DNA of 64,000 nucleotides, taken from Margaritifera margaritifera (taxonomy: Eukaryota; Mollusca; Bivalvia; Unionida; Margaritiferidae). This document shows, one piece after another, positions 39,840-53,872 of the stretch. Every line of letters begins with the position of its first letter. Within the stretch, counting starts at the first letter, position 1. The position numbers were made by a program, and so were the translations under genes. The notes below the pieces were generated by a model that made no database searches, was not told where the DNA came from, and saw only the letters and a program-made list of their open reading frames with translations. The stretch is taken from positions 186,001 to 250,000 of the forward strand of contig JAQPZY010001190.1 of the NCBI GenBank assembly GCA_029931535.1, given 5' to 3'.

Positions 39840-41360
39840 TATCTAACATCCAACATAGCCACCATGGTGTTCACTGAATATTCAGTATAGCCACCATTGC
39901 AGCCATCTTGAAGATCTTGTTATTGCTACTCCTCCAGAATGGATGGTCATATTGACACGGGGGTTTTCACCACAGACTGGAAGAATACATACAATATGTG
40001 GATGGTCCTTAATGAAAATGATGCTGATATCATGTCCAACATGGCTGCCATCTTGAAAATCCTATCACTGATCCAGCTAATGGATGGTCATTTTGTCATG
40101 GGGTTTTCACCAAAAGACTTCTTATTATATTTACATGGTTTCTAAATGAAAATAATACTGATATTATGTCCAACATGGCCACCATAGTAGCCATCTTGAA
40201 ATTTTTGTTATAACTACTCCTTTTGAACAAATGGTCATATCAGCATTGGCTTTTACTAAAATACTTCTTTTGGTATGTTGTTGGTCTTAAATGAAAATGG
40301 TGACAGTTTGACATCCAATATTACTGCCATTGTAGGCATCTTTAAAATCTTAATTATCAAGACTCCTCTTGTTATGGTGACATGGGATTTTCATGCTATT
40401 CATCTTCAAAATCTTATTATTGCTAGTCCTCCTAAACAGATGATGATATCAACATGGGATTTGCACTAAAAGTCTTCTCTTGATATCTTGTTGATCCTAA
40501 ATGAAAATGGTGCTGATATGATTGATCTGACCAGGAGAAGATGGTGCCAATCTGTCCAATAACTGCAGTGGCTCAGGTTAGCCTGCTAAACTTGTGACCA
40601 GAAAGGTGCAGGTTTGATTTATACAACTGGATCAGCCCGGGTCAGCTACTGTGGTGTGTCCCACTAGAAGGCACTTTAATCTAATTGCCTTGGCATAATA
40701 TAAGCTGCATGTGTTGCTGTGCCATAAAACACCGAACCAAAGCAAACCAAGTCAATCTATCTCCAACATGGCTTCTTTGGCAGCGATCTTGATATGTAGT
40801 TGGTTCTAAATGAAAATGTTTCCAATTTGACCCCACAAATATTCTTGTTATGGTTGGATGGTTGTACTGACATGAGGTTTCCACTGAAACATTTCTTATG
40901 ATTGTGCTTTGTTCAAGATGAAAATGGTGTTGATCTGACCTTGTCAAATGGCTGCCACAAAGACCATCATTAAATTTTTTTTATCTATCCTCCTTTTAAA
41001 CAGATAGTCATATTGATATGGGGTTTTCATCAAAATACTTCTTGCAATATGTACTTGGTTTTAAATGAAAATGGTGCCAATATAACCTCTCGATATCACC
41101 ACTGTGGTAGCCATTTTTTAAAATCTTGTTATGGCTGCTTCTCATGAAAGGATGGTTATATTGACATGTGGTTTTCATTAAAACACTTCTTGCAGTATGT
41201 AGTTTGGCTTATATTAAAATGAGGCAGGTATCTCGAAAATCTTTTTATTGCTACTTATCCTGAACAGTTGGTTTTATTGAAATGGGATTGTCAATAAAAC
41301 AATATAACAATATGTGGCTGATGCTAGATGAAAATGGTGCTGATCTGCTTGCATTTTTGT
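39840..41360. repeat. Diverged ~150 bp tandem repeats, about 8 copies
   Basis: Each unit has variants of ggtcatattgacatggg, ttttcaccaaaa, taaatgaaaatggtgctgat and catggccaccat. A SINE interrupts the block at 40561-40750. Confidence 0.7.
40561..40750 (+). mobile_element. tRNA-derived SINE, second copy
   Basis: Same family as 21195-21468: gcagtggctcaggttagcc head, ggtgcaggtttgattt B-box region, gcccgggtcagctactgtgg body and cataaaacaccgaaccaaag tail. Confidence 0.7.
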
Positions 41361-42618
41361 ACACAGTGACTTGTGCATATACAAATGAAGTTGATCGTCA
41401 GCACTCTGACATTGATTTCAAGGTCTAAGTTTTTTACTTTAATTTTATCTGTAATGGCTTGAGAGCATGATAACACAAACAGTTATGAAAGTATTTTTTA
41501 TAAAAAACACTTTGTTGATATATATGAAGATAGCTTGAATGATGATGGTTCACTGACTTTTTTTTTTTTTTTAAATATTAATTATAGAGTTAACCAAAAT
41601 TAGCATATGTGTGTATCTTGACAGCATCTGAGACAAGGTCAGTGATTTTCTATCAATGATATCAGATTCAATGTCAAAGGTCATGACAATCCATTTTGTA
41701 CTGCACTTGTCTTGTGAACATGTTAACTCAAAGATACAAGAAAATATTTTTGTTACCAGATTCGGTATGTTGAAGTTTTGCAAAGACATCTGAGATGGTT
41801 TAAATACACAACAATTTAAAATAATAAAAGGGGGTTAGAAACAGACTTCTGTTTATGTTGATACAAGCTCAAGGGAGTGTGATTATCAACATTCTGCTTC
41901 ATCTTTGGTAGAGTTGTGGCCCCCTGATTCACCATGAACATGTTTTAAAAGTCGTGAACAAAAGGAATAAAAATTGTGATTTAGATTTTAATCATGTGAC
42001 ATTTATCTTTGGATTTAGACAAAAATAGACTGGGTTTTAATTATTTTTGTAAATGTGGGTCTTGTAACCAAACTTTCTTAGGGTTAGCTTATTCCTAACT
42101 TTATACATATGTCTTATGTAAGTTCAAAGAAATTTTAAACCTGAATAAAAAAGTAAATTTATTAAAATAACATACAGTGCCAAAATCAGGAAGGGGTGGG
42201 GAATAAACTTGTTCAGGGGCTGAAAATAGTGTTGGTCTGAGATTCAGGACTAGGCAATTTCCAATTTGGACCTGCAGCTAGTAGTCCCTTGGACCAGCCA
42301 ATTTGTGTCAATTTCTGGTATGAAATCGCCCAATCTGTTCCAAATCCAAAAACGTTGTGACTTAGACTTTCATAATTCTGATAAATTAGTCACTTGATAA
42401 TAGAACAGTTTAAAATAGGTAATAGAAAATAGATGAATACAGTTACAAGACTACTCCCCATAGTTTGAGGACCTGTCACAATAAGTCCAAGACTTGCCAC
42501 TAACCAGGAAGCACTGAACCTGGACCAGAGGGCCCTAGATATTATTTTCAGCCCCTTTTGTTGTAGACTTCTCTACTAAACATATGAACAAAATTTTCAC
42601 CACTTCAGAGGCACAAAA
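41361..42618. other. Intergenic, no feature recognised
   Basis: AT-rich; only a poly-T run near 41562. No coding similarity. Confidence 0.4.
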
Positions 42619-42890
42619 TGTTATTCTTTTACAAATGCAATATACTAAATTGCAATGTTTTACACATAGATATAAATGTGCTTATATAACAGTGATTGTT
42701 GATGCAATATTTGTGTATTAGTAAATCAGTTGATACAAAAGATATTTGTAATGTTATTCTTTTACAAATGCAGTATACTAAATTACAATGTTTTACACAT
42801 AGATATAAATGTGCTTATTATAACATAGTGATTGTTCATGCAATATGTGTGTATTAGTAAATCAGTTGATATAAAAGATATTTAAAATGT
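42619..42890. repeat. 133-bp direct duplication
   Basis: ttattcttttacaaatgca recurs at 42621 and 42754; both copies run through ttttacacatagatataaat to gtaaatcagttgata with few differences. Confidence 0.9.
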
Positions 42891-42959
42891 TATTTTTCAA
42901 TAAAGATGGGCAGTGTGTATGCATGCTTTCATTTTTATATCCACCTGTCATAACACTAC

Positions 42960-43082
42960 AGTACATGAATTTTTAAGCAGAAACATATGGATACATAAAT
43001 GTAATTATCATAAATCAAGATTACTGACAGAAACATATGGATACATAAATGTATGTGTCATAAATCAAGATTACTTACAGGA
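42960..43082. repeat. ~50-bp tandem duplication
   Basis: cagaaacatatggatacata and cataaatcaagattact occur twice in tandem. Confidence 0.85.
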
Positions 43083-44044
43083 CATATTCATACATACTAA
43101 TCAATTTGATAGCACATTTTTGTTAAGGTTAAAAGGCTATATTTTTATGTGATTGTATTTTTCAATGACATGATTCTTTTTATCCTATTTTTTAGACTCT
43201 TCTACACAAAATCCATTTTATTCTTTTAATATCTGTTTGCCTATTTATCTAGTTTTCTATCTATCTAAAATGGATTGCCGTGTAAAAACATAATTATAAA
43301 AATTAAAGATCTTAGGATTCAATGCCAAACATTTGGTTTGTTGGCCAATGTCATAATTCAAGCTGTAGAACTTTACTTAAAAATGTAATGTATCGTTTAT
43401 GAAGTTGATGAATCATACAGAAAAGGGATTAATATAAGTGCCATGCACTTGTTTCACAACCCAGAAAGTATGCACTCTGTATGATTTTCTGAAAAATATG
43501 TCCATCTGGAACCTTTTTCGTTTCTGCACAATAACTTTAGCTTTACATCAACCTTTACCAGTCTTCTTTGTAGATGGCTTGCACTTGGGGTAAGAGAGAA
43601 GTCTATTCATTTGGGGGTCAAAAAGTCAAAGGTCACAGTCACTGTGACTCGTAGAAGAAAAATGGTTTCCACACTGTCAATTTACTCCTGACAAGGCCGA
43701 GAATTAGTAATAAACGCTATCTGGTGAAAAACAGTTTCCGTTAGTTGTAGAATATAAAATCTGATTGAACAGTGGCAGGTTGTTTTTGTTTTAATAATAT
43801 AAACTTGTAAAAATTAAGATTCAGATATTGATATCAGTGTTGCTCTCCTTAGTTCCATTCATGAAATTTTACATAGTGGACAAAGCAAGAAGATGATATA
43901 CCTAATTATTTGGTCCTTGTAAAGTAGACATGATAATAAATAGTGTTCTACAGTCTTTATGCTGCCACAAAAGCAGGATGGGTCTGATACAATCTTTCTC
44001 CTAAATAAACGGGTTTTAAGTGAGCTATATTCAAAACAGAGGTG

Positions 44045-44415
44045 TGTATGTAAAGTCGTTGTAATGGGGACATTATAATAAATAGTGTCCTACAGTCTAC
44101 TGTTTAAAGTCATTGTAATGTGGACATTATAATAAATAGTGTCCTACAGTCTACTGTGTAAAGTCGTTGTAATGGGGACATTATAATAAATAGTGTACTA
44201 CAGTCTACTGTGTAAAGTCGTTGTAATGGGGACATTATAATAAATAGTGTCCTACAGTCTACTGTGTAAAGTCGTTGTAATGGGGACATTAATAAATAGT
44301 GTCCTACAGTCTACTGTGTAAAGTCGTTGTAACGGGGAGATTATAATAAATAGTGTCATACAGTCTGCTGTGTAAAGTCGTTGTAATGGGGACATTATAA
44401 TAAATAGTGCCCTAT
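44045..44415. repeat. 54-bp tandem array A, ~7 copies
   Basis: taaagtcgttgtaatgggga starts at 44051, 44105, 44159, 44213 and onward, each followed by cattataataaatagtgtcc. Single related segments flank it (43920-44040 and 44405-44490, both with atgggtctgataca), so the array expanded inside an older duplicated unit. Confidence 0.92.
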
Positions 44416-44515
44416 AGTCTATATACTGCAGTATGGGTCTGATACAGTATTTCTCTGTCATAAATATGTTTTAAGTGAGCTATATTCAAGATGGAGACTA
44501 GTATGATAAATCCGA

Positions 44516-45145
44516 CCTAATCTTTTGCCAGTTTTATAGTAAACAAGAGTACTACAGCGCTAGTCATTCATTAATCTTTTGCCAGTTTTATAGTAAACAA
44601 GAGTACTACAGCGCTAGTCATTCATTAATCTTTTGCCAGTTTTATAGTAAACAAGAGTACTACAGCGCTAGTCATTCATTAATCTTTTGCCAGTTTTATA
44701 GTAAACAAGAGTACTACAGCGCTAGTCATTCATTAATCTTTTGCCAGTTTTATAGTAAACAAGAGTACTACAGCGCTAGTCATTCATTAATCTTTTGCCA
44801 GTTTTATAGTAAACAAGAGTACTACAGCGCTAGTCATTCATTAATCTTTTGCCAGTTTTATAGTAAACAAGAGTACTACTTCGCTAGTCATTCATTAATC
44901 TTTTGCCAGTTTTATAGTAAACAAGAGTACTACAGCGCTAGTCATTCATTAATCTGTTGCCGGTTTTATAGTAAACAAGAGTACTACAGCGCTAGTCATT
45001 CATTAATCTGTTGCCGGTTTTATAGTAAACAAGAGTACTACAGCGCTAGTCATTCATTAATCTGTTGCCAGTTTTATAGTAAACAAGAGTACTACAGCGC
45101 TAGTCATTCATTAATCTGTTGCCGGTTTTATAGTAAACAAGAATA
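44516..45145. repeat. 54-bp tandem array B, ~11.5 copies
   Basis: taatcttttgccagttttat, agtaaacaagagtactacag and cgctagtcattcat repeat at exactly 54 bp with only a few changes. The last copies share a ctgttgccgg variant, showing higher-order spread. The sequence differs from array A although the period is the same. Confidence 0.95.
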
Positions 45146-45388
45146 TTACGGTATTACATATTACCATATTACAGTGTTGGTCATTCAGTAATCGTTTAAA
45201 TTGATGAACTGATTTTAATATTTTTGCATGTCAAACTATAAACAGTTGAGGGTTGAAGGATTCTGGATATCATTTTGTTTTCACTCTGATATGTAGTACC
45301 AAGTCACTATTTCGTAAGTTGTATGTTCCACGAAATTCACTTCTGGTTGGAATCGAGTTAAAAAGAAATTCAGGAAACAATCACTCAT

Positions 45389-46020
45389 TCATTTTGTAGA
45401 ATAAAATTTACATATGTGTAAGTCTACGTTCTTACTACGTATCCCAACCATTTTCTGAGAAAGTTTGTTTATGATGACAAGTGTCGCTGCCCCTGCAGTG
45501 ATTACAGTGGCCTCAATATTAACTTCTTCCAGACGATTCTTTTCGTGTCTGGTACAATTATCACATGCAGGGTATGTATACTCTAGAAGCGGTTGTATGT
45601 ATGTCAAATATAAACGTTTCAAGGATAATCGATATAGAGTAAATTTGTAATTTTGCATGACGTTCAATTTGTAATTTCACAAGCTTTTACCAGGATATAT
45701 CGGATTTATTTGGACCAACTACCATTGTTTGAGAACACTAAACCAAGATGTTTGTGCAAAGATACTTCGCCAAGTTTAATACGGTTCATTAGCAGCAGAC
45801 GCTGGTGAGGCCGATTTGTCTCCCTGGGTATTATCATTGTTTCGGACTTCTATGGTTGAAATCAACGAGCCATGTTTTGGACCAAGAGTAAATTTTTAAA
45901 AGATCAATATTAAGGTTGATTGCGGCAATTATATACACAAGGGTATCATCTGCAAATAAACGCATATCAGGGGACAGAGTATGCTTCCTTGGGGAACACC
46001 AGACCAATTATACTCCATTC
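45389..46020 (-). pseudogene. Non-LTR retrotransposon RT, C-terminal part
   Basis: The complement has DMRLFADDTLVYIIA (the FADD catalytic box), a WSKTWLVDFN segment, then SLKRLYLTYIQPLLEYTYPA with WDNC-like and E..RLEEV sequence: the RT thumb region of CR1/RTE-type LINEs. Frames are broken near 45690. Confidence 0.65.
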
Positions 46021-46632
46021 TGAGCAACAACCATTCAAAATAGTCCATTCTGAGCAACAACCATTAAAAAAAATAACACGTTGCCTTTTGTTGGCTAATG
46101 TTTCAACCAGTGTAAAAGTTAAAGTTTGCTGAATATTTTAGTACTTAAAATTTGCTTTAAAATACCATATAATATCTTATCTAACACATCCAATCGGTAA
46201 TTTGGTTTAGTAAACGTAAAATAGTAGTTTAATTAAGATTTGACCGCCTACCCCCGAGAGGAAAACGCAGCCGAGTTTCAATAAAGACATCCGTCGTTCC
46301 TGTAATTTACACCTAACAGCTGTATTTACTTCTTCTAGGCTTATTCGCATTTGATTGTCCCTTTTGTGTACATTCATTTCGTTAGTTAGTTCATTCATTT
46401 ATTCTTATTCTTATTCTCTCACTCACTCTGCTCCAGCGTCTGTTTGTTCTTGCAGTTGTTTGTAAAATATTTTTGTTAAAAAATCCTATTAATTTAAAGA
46501 ATGACTGCTGAAATAGCAGATATAATGAATTCGATCAGTAATGGAATGGCTATCTAAGTGAAAATAATTCAGAAAAAAAAATTGACAGTAAAAACTAAAT
46601 GAATATAGGGATAATTAAATTGATACTTCCTA

Positions 46633-46680
46633 CTCGCTCTCGCTCTCTCTCTCTCTCTCTCTCTCGATCGATCGATCGAA
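46633..46680. repeat. (CT)n followed by (GATC)n
   Basis: A CT run passes into cgatcgatcgatcga, a self-complementary GATC run. Confidence 0.9.
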
Positions 46681-47183
46681 AATAAGTAAGCAATTTTTTC
46701 CTGACCAACCATGTCTTATTTGAAATTAAAAAACGACATAGAAGTTGGTCTAAATTTTTCTTCTCTTTCACTAAATGAGATTCGCTTTTCACAACTAGAG
46801 ATTTATAGCAAAGAATGATACATTCTTGAGGAGGATATCAAAAACGTTTAGAAGGCCACACAACGGCTTGCCAAATTCATGCATTCGTTCTTTTTACACG
46901 TTATTATTATAGCAATTGTTATGCTCTGTCTGAAGAGTACTATTCTGGTTCATTTTATTGTAACCTTACTGAAAAAGCACTTACCTCACTTTACTGAAAC
47001 TATATAAGCCATGAATGACACCATATCATGTACAAATACAATATTTTCAGTTAAAGGAGCTCATATCAAATAGGTTGTATATACACTGAACTTGATCTTT
47101 AACACGTTGCCCGATATAATCGTTCCATTCAATCTGAAGATAAGTCCTGCATGTTTTACTCTATGAAAGGCCTCACTTATATA

Positions 47184-47646
<463 letters not shown>

Positions 47647-47892
47647 ATAACTTTTGATTACCTTGATTCCTGTAGTAGGAATCCAGATGGACTGTGTACT
47701 TAGATGAGAATAAATTACTGGGTCTACATACGGGTATGTCTGCTTCACACGAATACTATACCACCGATTTTGTTGCATCATTTTTTGGTGATGTGTGCAT
47801 GGTCGAGATGATATAGGGGTTGGTGCGTACAGGCAAGGCGATAGGTCCTGTAACCGGTGAATTCTCTAACCTGTATGATAATATTCTTTATT

Positions 47893-47993
<101 letters not shown>

Positions 47994-48208
47994 TTCCCTT
48001 ACCTTGCCTTAATGAAGGGCAAGGCAGAATGTCTTATAGAGATGCAAAAGTTGGTTAACAGTTGTATCACCGCGCATAAAACCTGATGGAAAGTAGTTAA
48101 ATAGTTCGTGTCTATTAAAATGTTGAATATATATTTAAATACAATCCGTTCCGTTACTTTTCATATAACACTCCATAAAAAGAATGGGTCAATAGCTAGG
48201 AATCGCTT

Positions 48209-48226
48209 CCCCCCCCCCCCCCCCCC
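48209..48226. repeat. Poly-C tract (18)
   Basis: Eighteen consecutive C next to the RT fragment at 48236. Confidence 0.9.
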
Positions 48227-48235
48227 GCCTTTTTG

Positions 48236-48400
48236 TGTACAGGAATAATATTATGTACCTTCCAACTATCAGGAATTGTAACTACCGAAAGACACTGTTG
48301 GAAATGTAGAAACACCGGATATGCCAACTCACTTACTCCCTCCTTTAATAATTTCTGACAAAAGAGGTCCGAATCCGATGCCTTGATGTCTTATTAAGAT
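48236..48400 (-). pseudogene. Non-LTR RT fragment (N-terminal RT region)
   Basis: The complement reads KASDSDLFCQKLLKEGVSEL then IPDSWKVHNIIPVHK, the 'P..WK.A.V.P..K' region of LINE reverse transcriptases. Short and isolated. Confidence 0.6.
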
Positions 48401-48850
48401 CTAGCCTTTTGGCGTGCGTATACAAATTAAAATCGCTGTTTCAGACAAAGAAGAGCCATTTCGAATTTTCAATATATGTGACGTCAAGAGTATGACTGTG
48501 GGTAAACACAAAATGGCAGCTAATGCTGTTCCTTCTTCTAGTACTACTACATCTTAAAAAAGCAACTATGGGGGACTCTCTTAGAGCAATAAGACCGTAC
48601 TAAAAAGTAATATTGGCAACAACTGAACAAAGAGCTTAAACACTTTTTAGTAGCAGCTTTATCTGTTGTTGGGATTGTTATTGTTACCAACACTGTAGTG
48701 CACATTCAAATGTCGATGTTCCACTCAATTTGTGTGATTTGCATTATGTTTTGAACTTTACTCGTCTCTAATATCAATGTCTAGCTGCCCAAATCAGTCT
48801 GAATCTAGGTACATTGCTGTAAATACTTGTGTCTCATGAGCTAACTGGTT

Positions 48851-49040
48851 GTTACTCGGAATGAAGTGAAATTTTGGTCTGGTGTTCCACAAGGAAGCAT
48901 CCTATGTCCTCTACTTTTTCTTGTTTATCTTAATGATATTGCTGAAGATATAAATACTAATACATATCTATTTGCAGATAATACCAGTTTGTGTATAATT
49001 GTAGATACTGCCGCAACGACCTCAATAATGATCTGTTAAA
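48851..49040 (+). pseudogene. Non-LTR RT fragment (palm)
   Basis: [20 protein letters not shown] and TYLFADNTSLCI give the GVPQGS box and a FADN box (normally FADD). Opposite strand to the neighbouring RT fragments, so it comes from a different insertion. Confidence 0.75.
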
Positions 49041-49462
49041 AATTGTCTCTTTTAGGACCAACTAGATCTTGGGATGAATGTGTGTGCAAGATTTCATGGC
49101 AATCCTCTAAGTTGTTTAGTAGGGCTAGGGACGACAAACTTGTGTTAACCGACGGACGGATGTCGGAAGATTGACGACAGACAACACGCCATCCCATAAG
49201 CTCTTCTGGTCCATGGCAAGTAGAACTAAAAAGTAAGTTGCAAGTATTAACCTATTTAAAAATAGTTCTCCACATGAATCGTCAGTGACTGAACTCACAT
49301 GACCTGTTTCTATTCGATATTCAATGTCAGCCATAAAGTACTTTTTACACTTTTCGACAACGGTACAAGGTTATAGGGAAACACTCTTGATTAAATATAA
49401 TACTAAAATTGTTTTATTAACGATGTTAACTCGCATAACACTCAAAATCGTTTTTGAAAACG

Positions 49463-49618
49463 ATGGAGAAACAGAAGAGTGTTGAGTGCAAACCGAAACC
49501 AGATGACTATCGAAATTATGCTGTTGCCGCTGTTTCCGAACTAGACTGCAAAATTGTCAGGGACAAAGAATTCACGTTTGAATGCAGAAATAAACAACAT
49601 AAAGGACCAAAATCCTAA
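49463..49618 (+). CDS. Small ORF, 51 aa, unrecognised
   Basis: ATG to TAA, beginning MEKQKSVECKPKPDDYRNY and ending in a lysine-rich tail. It has three cysteines and a mostly charged composition, and its codons look less AT-skewed than the surroundings. I see no homologue, splice sites or poly(A) context, so it may be chance. Confidence 0.2.
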   Translation: MEKQKSVECKPKPDDYRNYAVAAVSELDCKIVRDKEFTFECRNKQHKGPKS

Positions 49619-50998
49619 TAGGTAAAATCACAATCATTAAAATCTTTTGTTTGAAGATGTTACTCTCTGAAGTATGTCGGATACAACCGATTTGTGCTGA
49701 GTCTACAGTACCCTCTCCCAACAATATTCACTGTATCAATCCGCGCACGAAATGCTTAAAAAAAGAATTAAAAAAATCTCTTCATATTTCGAATTGAAAC
49801 ATTCGTTATTTTGCCAAAATACACAATTTGAAGAAATATATGTTGGAGCTAAGTTTATAAAAAGTCACTATCCTAAATTATTGCATCAGAAAACCGAAAG
49901 TTATTTTTGGATAAGACATTTTCTCATCAATTCTTTTAAAATTTCAAAGTCGTGCTTCCTTTATTAGCAGTTATATCCCTAACTGCAACGGCACCCAAAT
50001 GAAAATAACCATGAAATGACCGACATTTTTAATACATGCAAGACTGACCATGCGGTCTAGTACGCGCAAGCTGAACTGATACCGGCCTTTTTTTTTTTTT
50101 TTTTTTTTAAATCGAAAAAATAATGAAACAAACCTTAAGTTTTAGGATTTTCCAATATTTTGACCGTTAGGAGAAATGGTATCCATAATTAGAATCTGTT
50201 AATTCTGCAATATGATATTCCATGGATTAAGGCAAAAAAATGGCTGCTAGTTCAGACATTCAAACATTCAATTTAAATTCTTTATTGAAAATGCCTTGTT
50301 CCATAGTGTCATCGAAAGATGCATGGACATAATGATACGAAATGTGTATTACATAAAATATAAAGAAATTCACATAATTCGTCAAAATTCAGGCTTTTAA
50401 TTAGGAGCATATCTTATATCTCAAATGACATGTTCATGTAAGTAATACAGAATAATAAGTATTTACATAAATAATTATTATTTAGTTTTAAATGTGATAC
50501 AATATTTTCAAAAAGTATTCTAATTCAAGAAATTAAACTAAATATCACAACAGTTTTCTTCTTGCATAAATGTAAACGACTTTTTCTATGTAGTTTGATA
50601 CACATGTAACATCTTGTGCTGTGTGAGAATCCAGTAGAATTTTGTATTCTTCAAATAGTGTCTCGTGATTGGAGCTTTCTAGAGTCCAATGGAAAAGATG
50701 AATAAATTTATCACGTGATATTTGGGACATTCAGATTCTACTAGTGTAGGACAACAACTTACAGAGTCGTGATATAGGAATTTGATTACTTTGGTACCTT
50801 CCAGTTTCAATATTCAAACAGAGTCAACTCTGTCGAAGTTTTGTTATAAATGATCGTTTGTGTTTAGTTACATTTAAATCAAGATAATTGTCAGTTTTAA
50901 ACTTTTGTCCATATTGAGACAGAGACCTTAATAACACCAAGAGATATCACAGAATAATAAGATGAAACCGCATTTCGAGACACAAAATGAAGACACGT

Positions 50999-51000
<2 letters not shown>
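49619..51000. other. Intergenic, no feature recognised
   Basis: AT-rich DNA with a poly-T run at about 50091-50109. No coding similarity. Confidence 0.4.

Positions 51001-51070
<70 letters not shown>
51001..51070. repeat. (TTG)n-(TG)n microsatellite
   Basis: About nine TTG units and then about 20 TG units. Confidence 0.95.
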
Positions 51071-51304
51071 GCTTAAATGTATTTTAGTTTACTTGGGAAA
51101 ATATCAAGTGAAATGTTGTCAAAGGAACTTAAATCAACATAATTACAAAACCTCTCCAGAACTCGAACCGTAGCGCCCATCAGTATCAGTAGAGTTTTAG
51201 GGATGATTTATTGGACTAATCGGAACCATGATCAACATCCACATTTGTAGCGTTTTATGTAAATTTCCCACAATTGTTTTCTTCAGAAATCTATTTGATG
51301 GAAG

Positions 51305-51306
<2 letters not shown>

Positions 51307-51381
<75 letters not shown>
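51307..51381. repeat. (TA)n microsatellite
   Basis: About 37 TA units without interruption. Confidence 0.95.
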
Positions 51382-51382
<1 letters not shown>

Positions 51383-51383
51383 C

Positions 51384-51587
51384 TTATTCCTGTCTTGCAT
51401 CCAACACCGGTTCCTTTGAAATCCCTTCGCACCATAATTTTCCTATGTACGTGTTAGTACAATCCAATATGTCTGCGCCCTTACGGCAATGTACACCTGA
51501 CGGTCCAACTTGGGTCAAATAGAAATAGCCTGAGCTGTCGCAAGGGCATCTGTAAATTTGTTTACAAATTTGTGGGTTTAATTTCAT
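51384..51587 (-). CDS. Cysteine-containing ORF, 67 aa, unrecognised
   Basis: The complement reads MKLNPQICKQIYRCPCDSSG, then FYLTQVGPSGVHCRKGADIL and NTYIGKLWCEGI. Six cysteines in ~45 residues and balanced codon use make it look more like coding sequence than its surroundings, perhaps one exon of a secreted protein. It has no signal peptide and no clear splice sites, and I recognise no family. Confidence 0.25.
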   Translation of the reverse strand: MKLNPQICKQIYRCPCDSSGYFYLTQVGPSGVHCRKGADILDCTNTYIGKLWCEGISKEPVLDARQE

Positions 51588-53872
51588 TATTAAGGAATTA
51601 CTAATAACTGTTTATGTACAATCTGTCCTCTCCATACCAAACCACAGACTAACATGGACACTTGTCCTGTTCCACTACATGGATCCACCTCTACAGACTG
51701 TACCCGTATGTGAAACCTACACGGGTAACTGCCAGCACGATTTATCTATATTTTTTTAAATCTCAACCCCCCACCCGCGATAAATATGTATATAATATCT
51801 ACAGTCGTTTTACCACTTCCGGATTGTTAGCCTGTTCTGGATCGATTATGAAATCGGCCTCGTTTTGAACCATCGCAGCCGCTATTTTTTGACAGAACAG
51901 GGTTTTCAGTACATCACGCGTGCTTGTATTTTTGTAGAAATTTGGTAAGTTTTAATATCTATGACGTGTGTAACCACTGAACCAATATTTATAAAAGCTA
52001 TTTAAGCGAATGTTTCAGGAACATGCATTTACCTAAAATTCCCCTCTGCAGAGCTCAAATGGAAAATGAGTGAGGAACGTGTTATATACCATAGTTTATT
52101 ACATTCCCTCAGTTATACAGCTCAGTTGAAAGATATTAAAACTGATGCTGGCTGTGTTCCTTATAAAGCGATAAATCCGTGCATGCAAGTTTGCTAGTTC
52201 CATATCAAACATAGTAAGTATCGGAAAACTACAAGTCTTAGTTGATCAGTTTGGAAATTTATAAATAATATTAGTAATCAATCAGTATATGCTTTAAGCA
52301 CTGTTGAGTGCACTAAAAGTTGTATTGAAAGCTTAAAAAAACTAAATAATGATAAATATCAATTACTTAAAAACCTGTTTATGAGGACACTTTCATAATA
52401 AACATAAGTGGTAACTCTTGCAAAACTGAAGAACAACAAACAGCAGCTGTTATACATGGGAGTATTAGAATAGGCAACTAGGCATGTATACAACCACTAA
52501 GTGCAAGTATTTGAATGATATGGATAAATTCACTTGTATTTAGAATTAATTTTTTTAAGCTGGTCCAAAATGGTAATTTTATTAACTGGCACCTGTTATA
52601 ACCTGTTATAAGACTACAATAGTATTTGTTTTATCTGTACAGTTTCTCCTAGCACCTGCTCATAAAGGACATATCTTTGTCACATTTCTGGAAAATATGA
52701 ACATTATTGTGTTAGCATGCTGTGGGGCCAGAGTGACAAGTGCTTTATTTGGGTGCATGAGCAGTGTATTCCATGTAACTTGGAATACAGTCATGATGCA
52801 CTTAACCCAGAGAGCTTGGAGAAATTCTTTTGTCATATTTGTCGTAACTGAGAATAACTTTCGTTGTTATGCTTACTTGTAGAATTAGGATCCACATAAA
52901 TACAAGGAGTCAGAATCTAGAACCAGAAAAGTTCCAGAGGATACAGATGCCTCAGCTATTATTGTGACCTAAGTATATATGTATGGCTAAGACTAATGCT
53001 ATAATCCCCCCCTCCCACTCCACCTTTCATTGGTGATTGATGAACAAAATCATGTAGATGATTTTCAGTAGTATTTTACAGTAGAGCAGTACTTGAAGTT
53101 TGTACTTAAAATATCTCGGTAAGTAGGAACTATTAGATTGAAGCTTTTTTTTATTTATTGGTTGAAAACCAATCTTCTACATTTATTCTAAGAGAATAAA
53201 GGGTCAGAATGCATGAACCAAATGACTGATATTGCTCAGATTCAAGCATGACCCATAGTTTAAGAAAATAAATCTGTATGTGAAATTTAGTTGAGATAAA
53301 TTAATTCTGTAATTAGTGGTTGAAAACAAATAATTTAATATTTGTTAAGTCAAAAAAGAGCCATAAGTCATGAAGAAACTGAATGATAATGCTGGAATTC
53401 TAACTTGACCATTGATCAGAAACCAATTCCAGCAACAGACAAGCCTAAAGCTATATGCCTCCCACACCATTAGGTAGTAGGGGTATAACAAAAATAACCA
53501 ATAAAATCAAGTTATAAATTCTTATATTGGACAGAGTTTGCAAAGTTATTAGATTTCCCTCCCCTTCCTAAAGGCTTTTTTTAAAAAAATTTTGTGTAAA
53601 CATTTGTTGAAAGGCTTGGTAGATCAAATAAATTTTGGTACAATCTTGAATATTTGGAACTTTTAGGGCATTAACACTGAGAAATAACACTTTTTAATGA
53701 GATTTGGACCTTCCTTTTCAGTTTAAAAAACATTCTTTCATTCTTTCATACTTTTGCTACTGGGAATATTTCCATATATATAGATATATATATATACATG
53801 TATATGGTAAAAAATGTTTTCAGTAATGCGATTACAGTGTGATCTATGGTACAACAATTTGTGTCTTTGCAG
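51588..53872. other. Intergenic, no gene recognised
   Basis: AT-rich single-copy-looking DNA with diverged repeat traces at 53100-53650. No protein similarity. Confidence 0.4.

Noticed and set aside
44516..45145. CRISPR-like regular repeats
   Set aside because: The whole 54-bp unit repeats with no unique spacers, in an animal genome.
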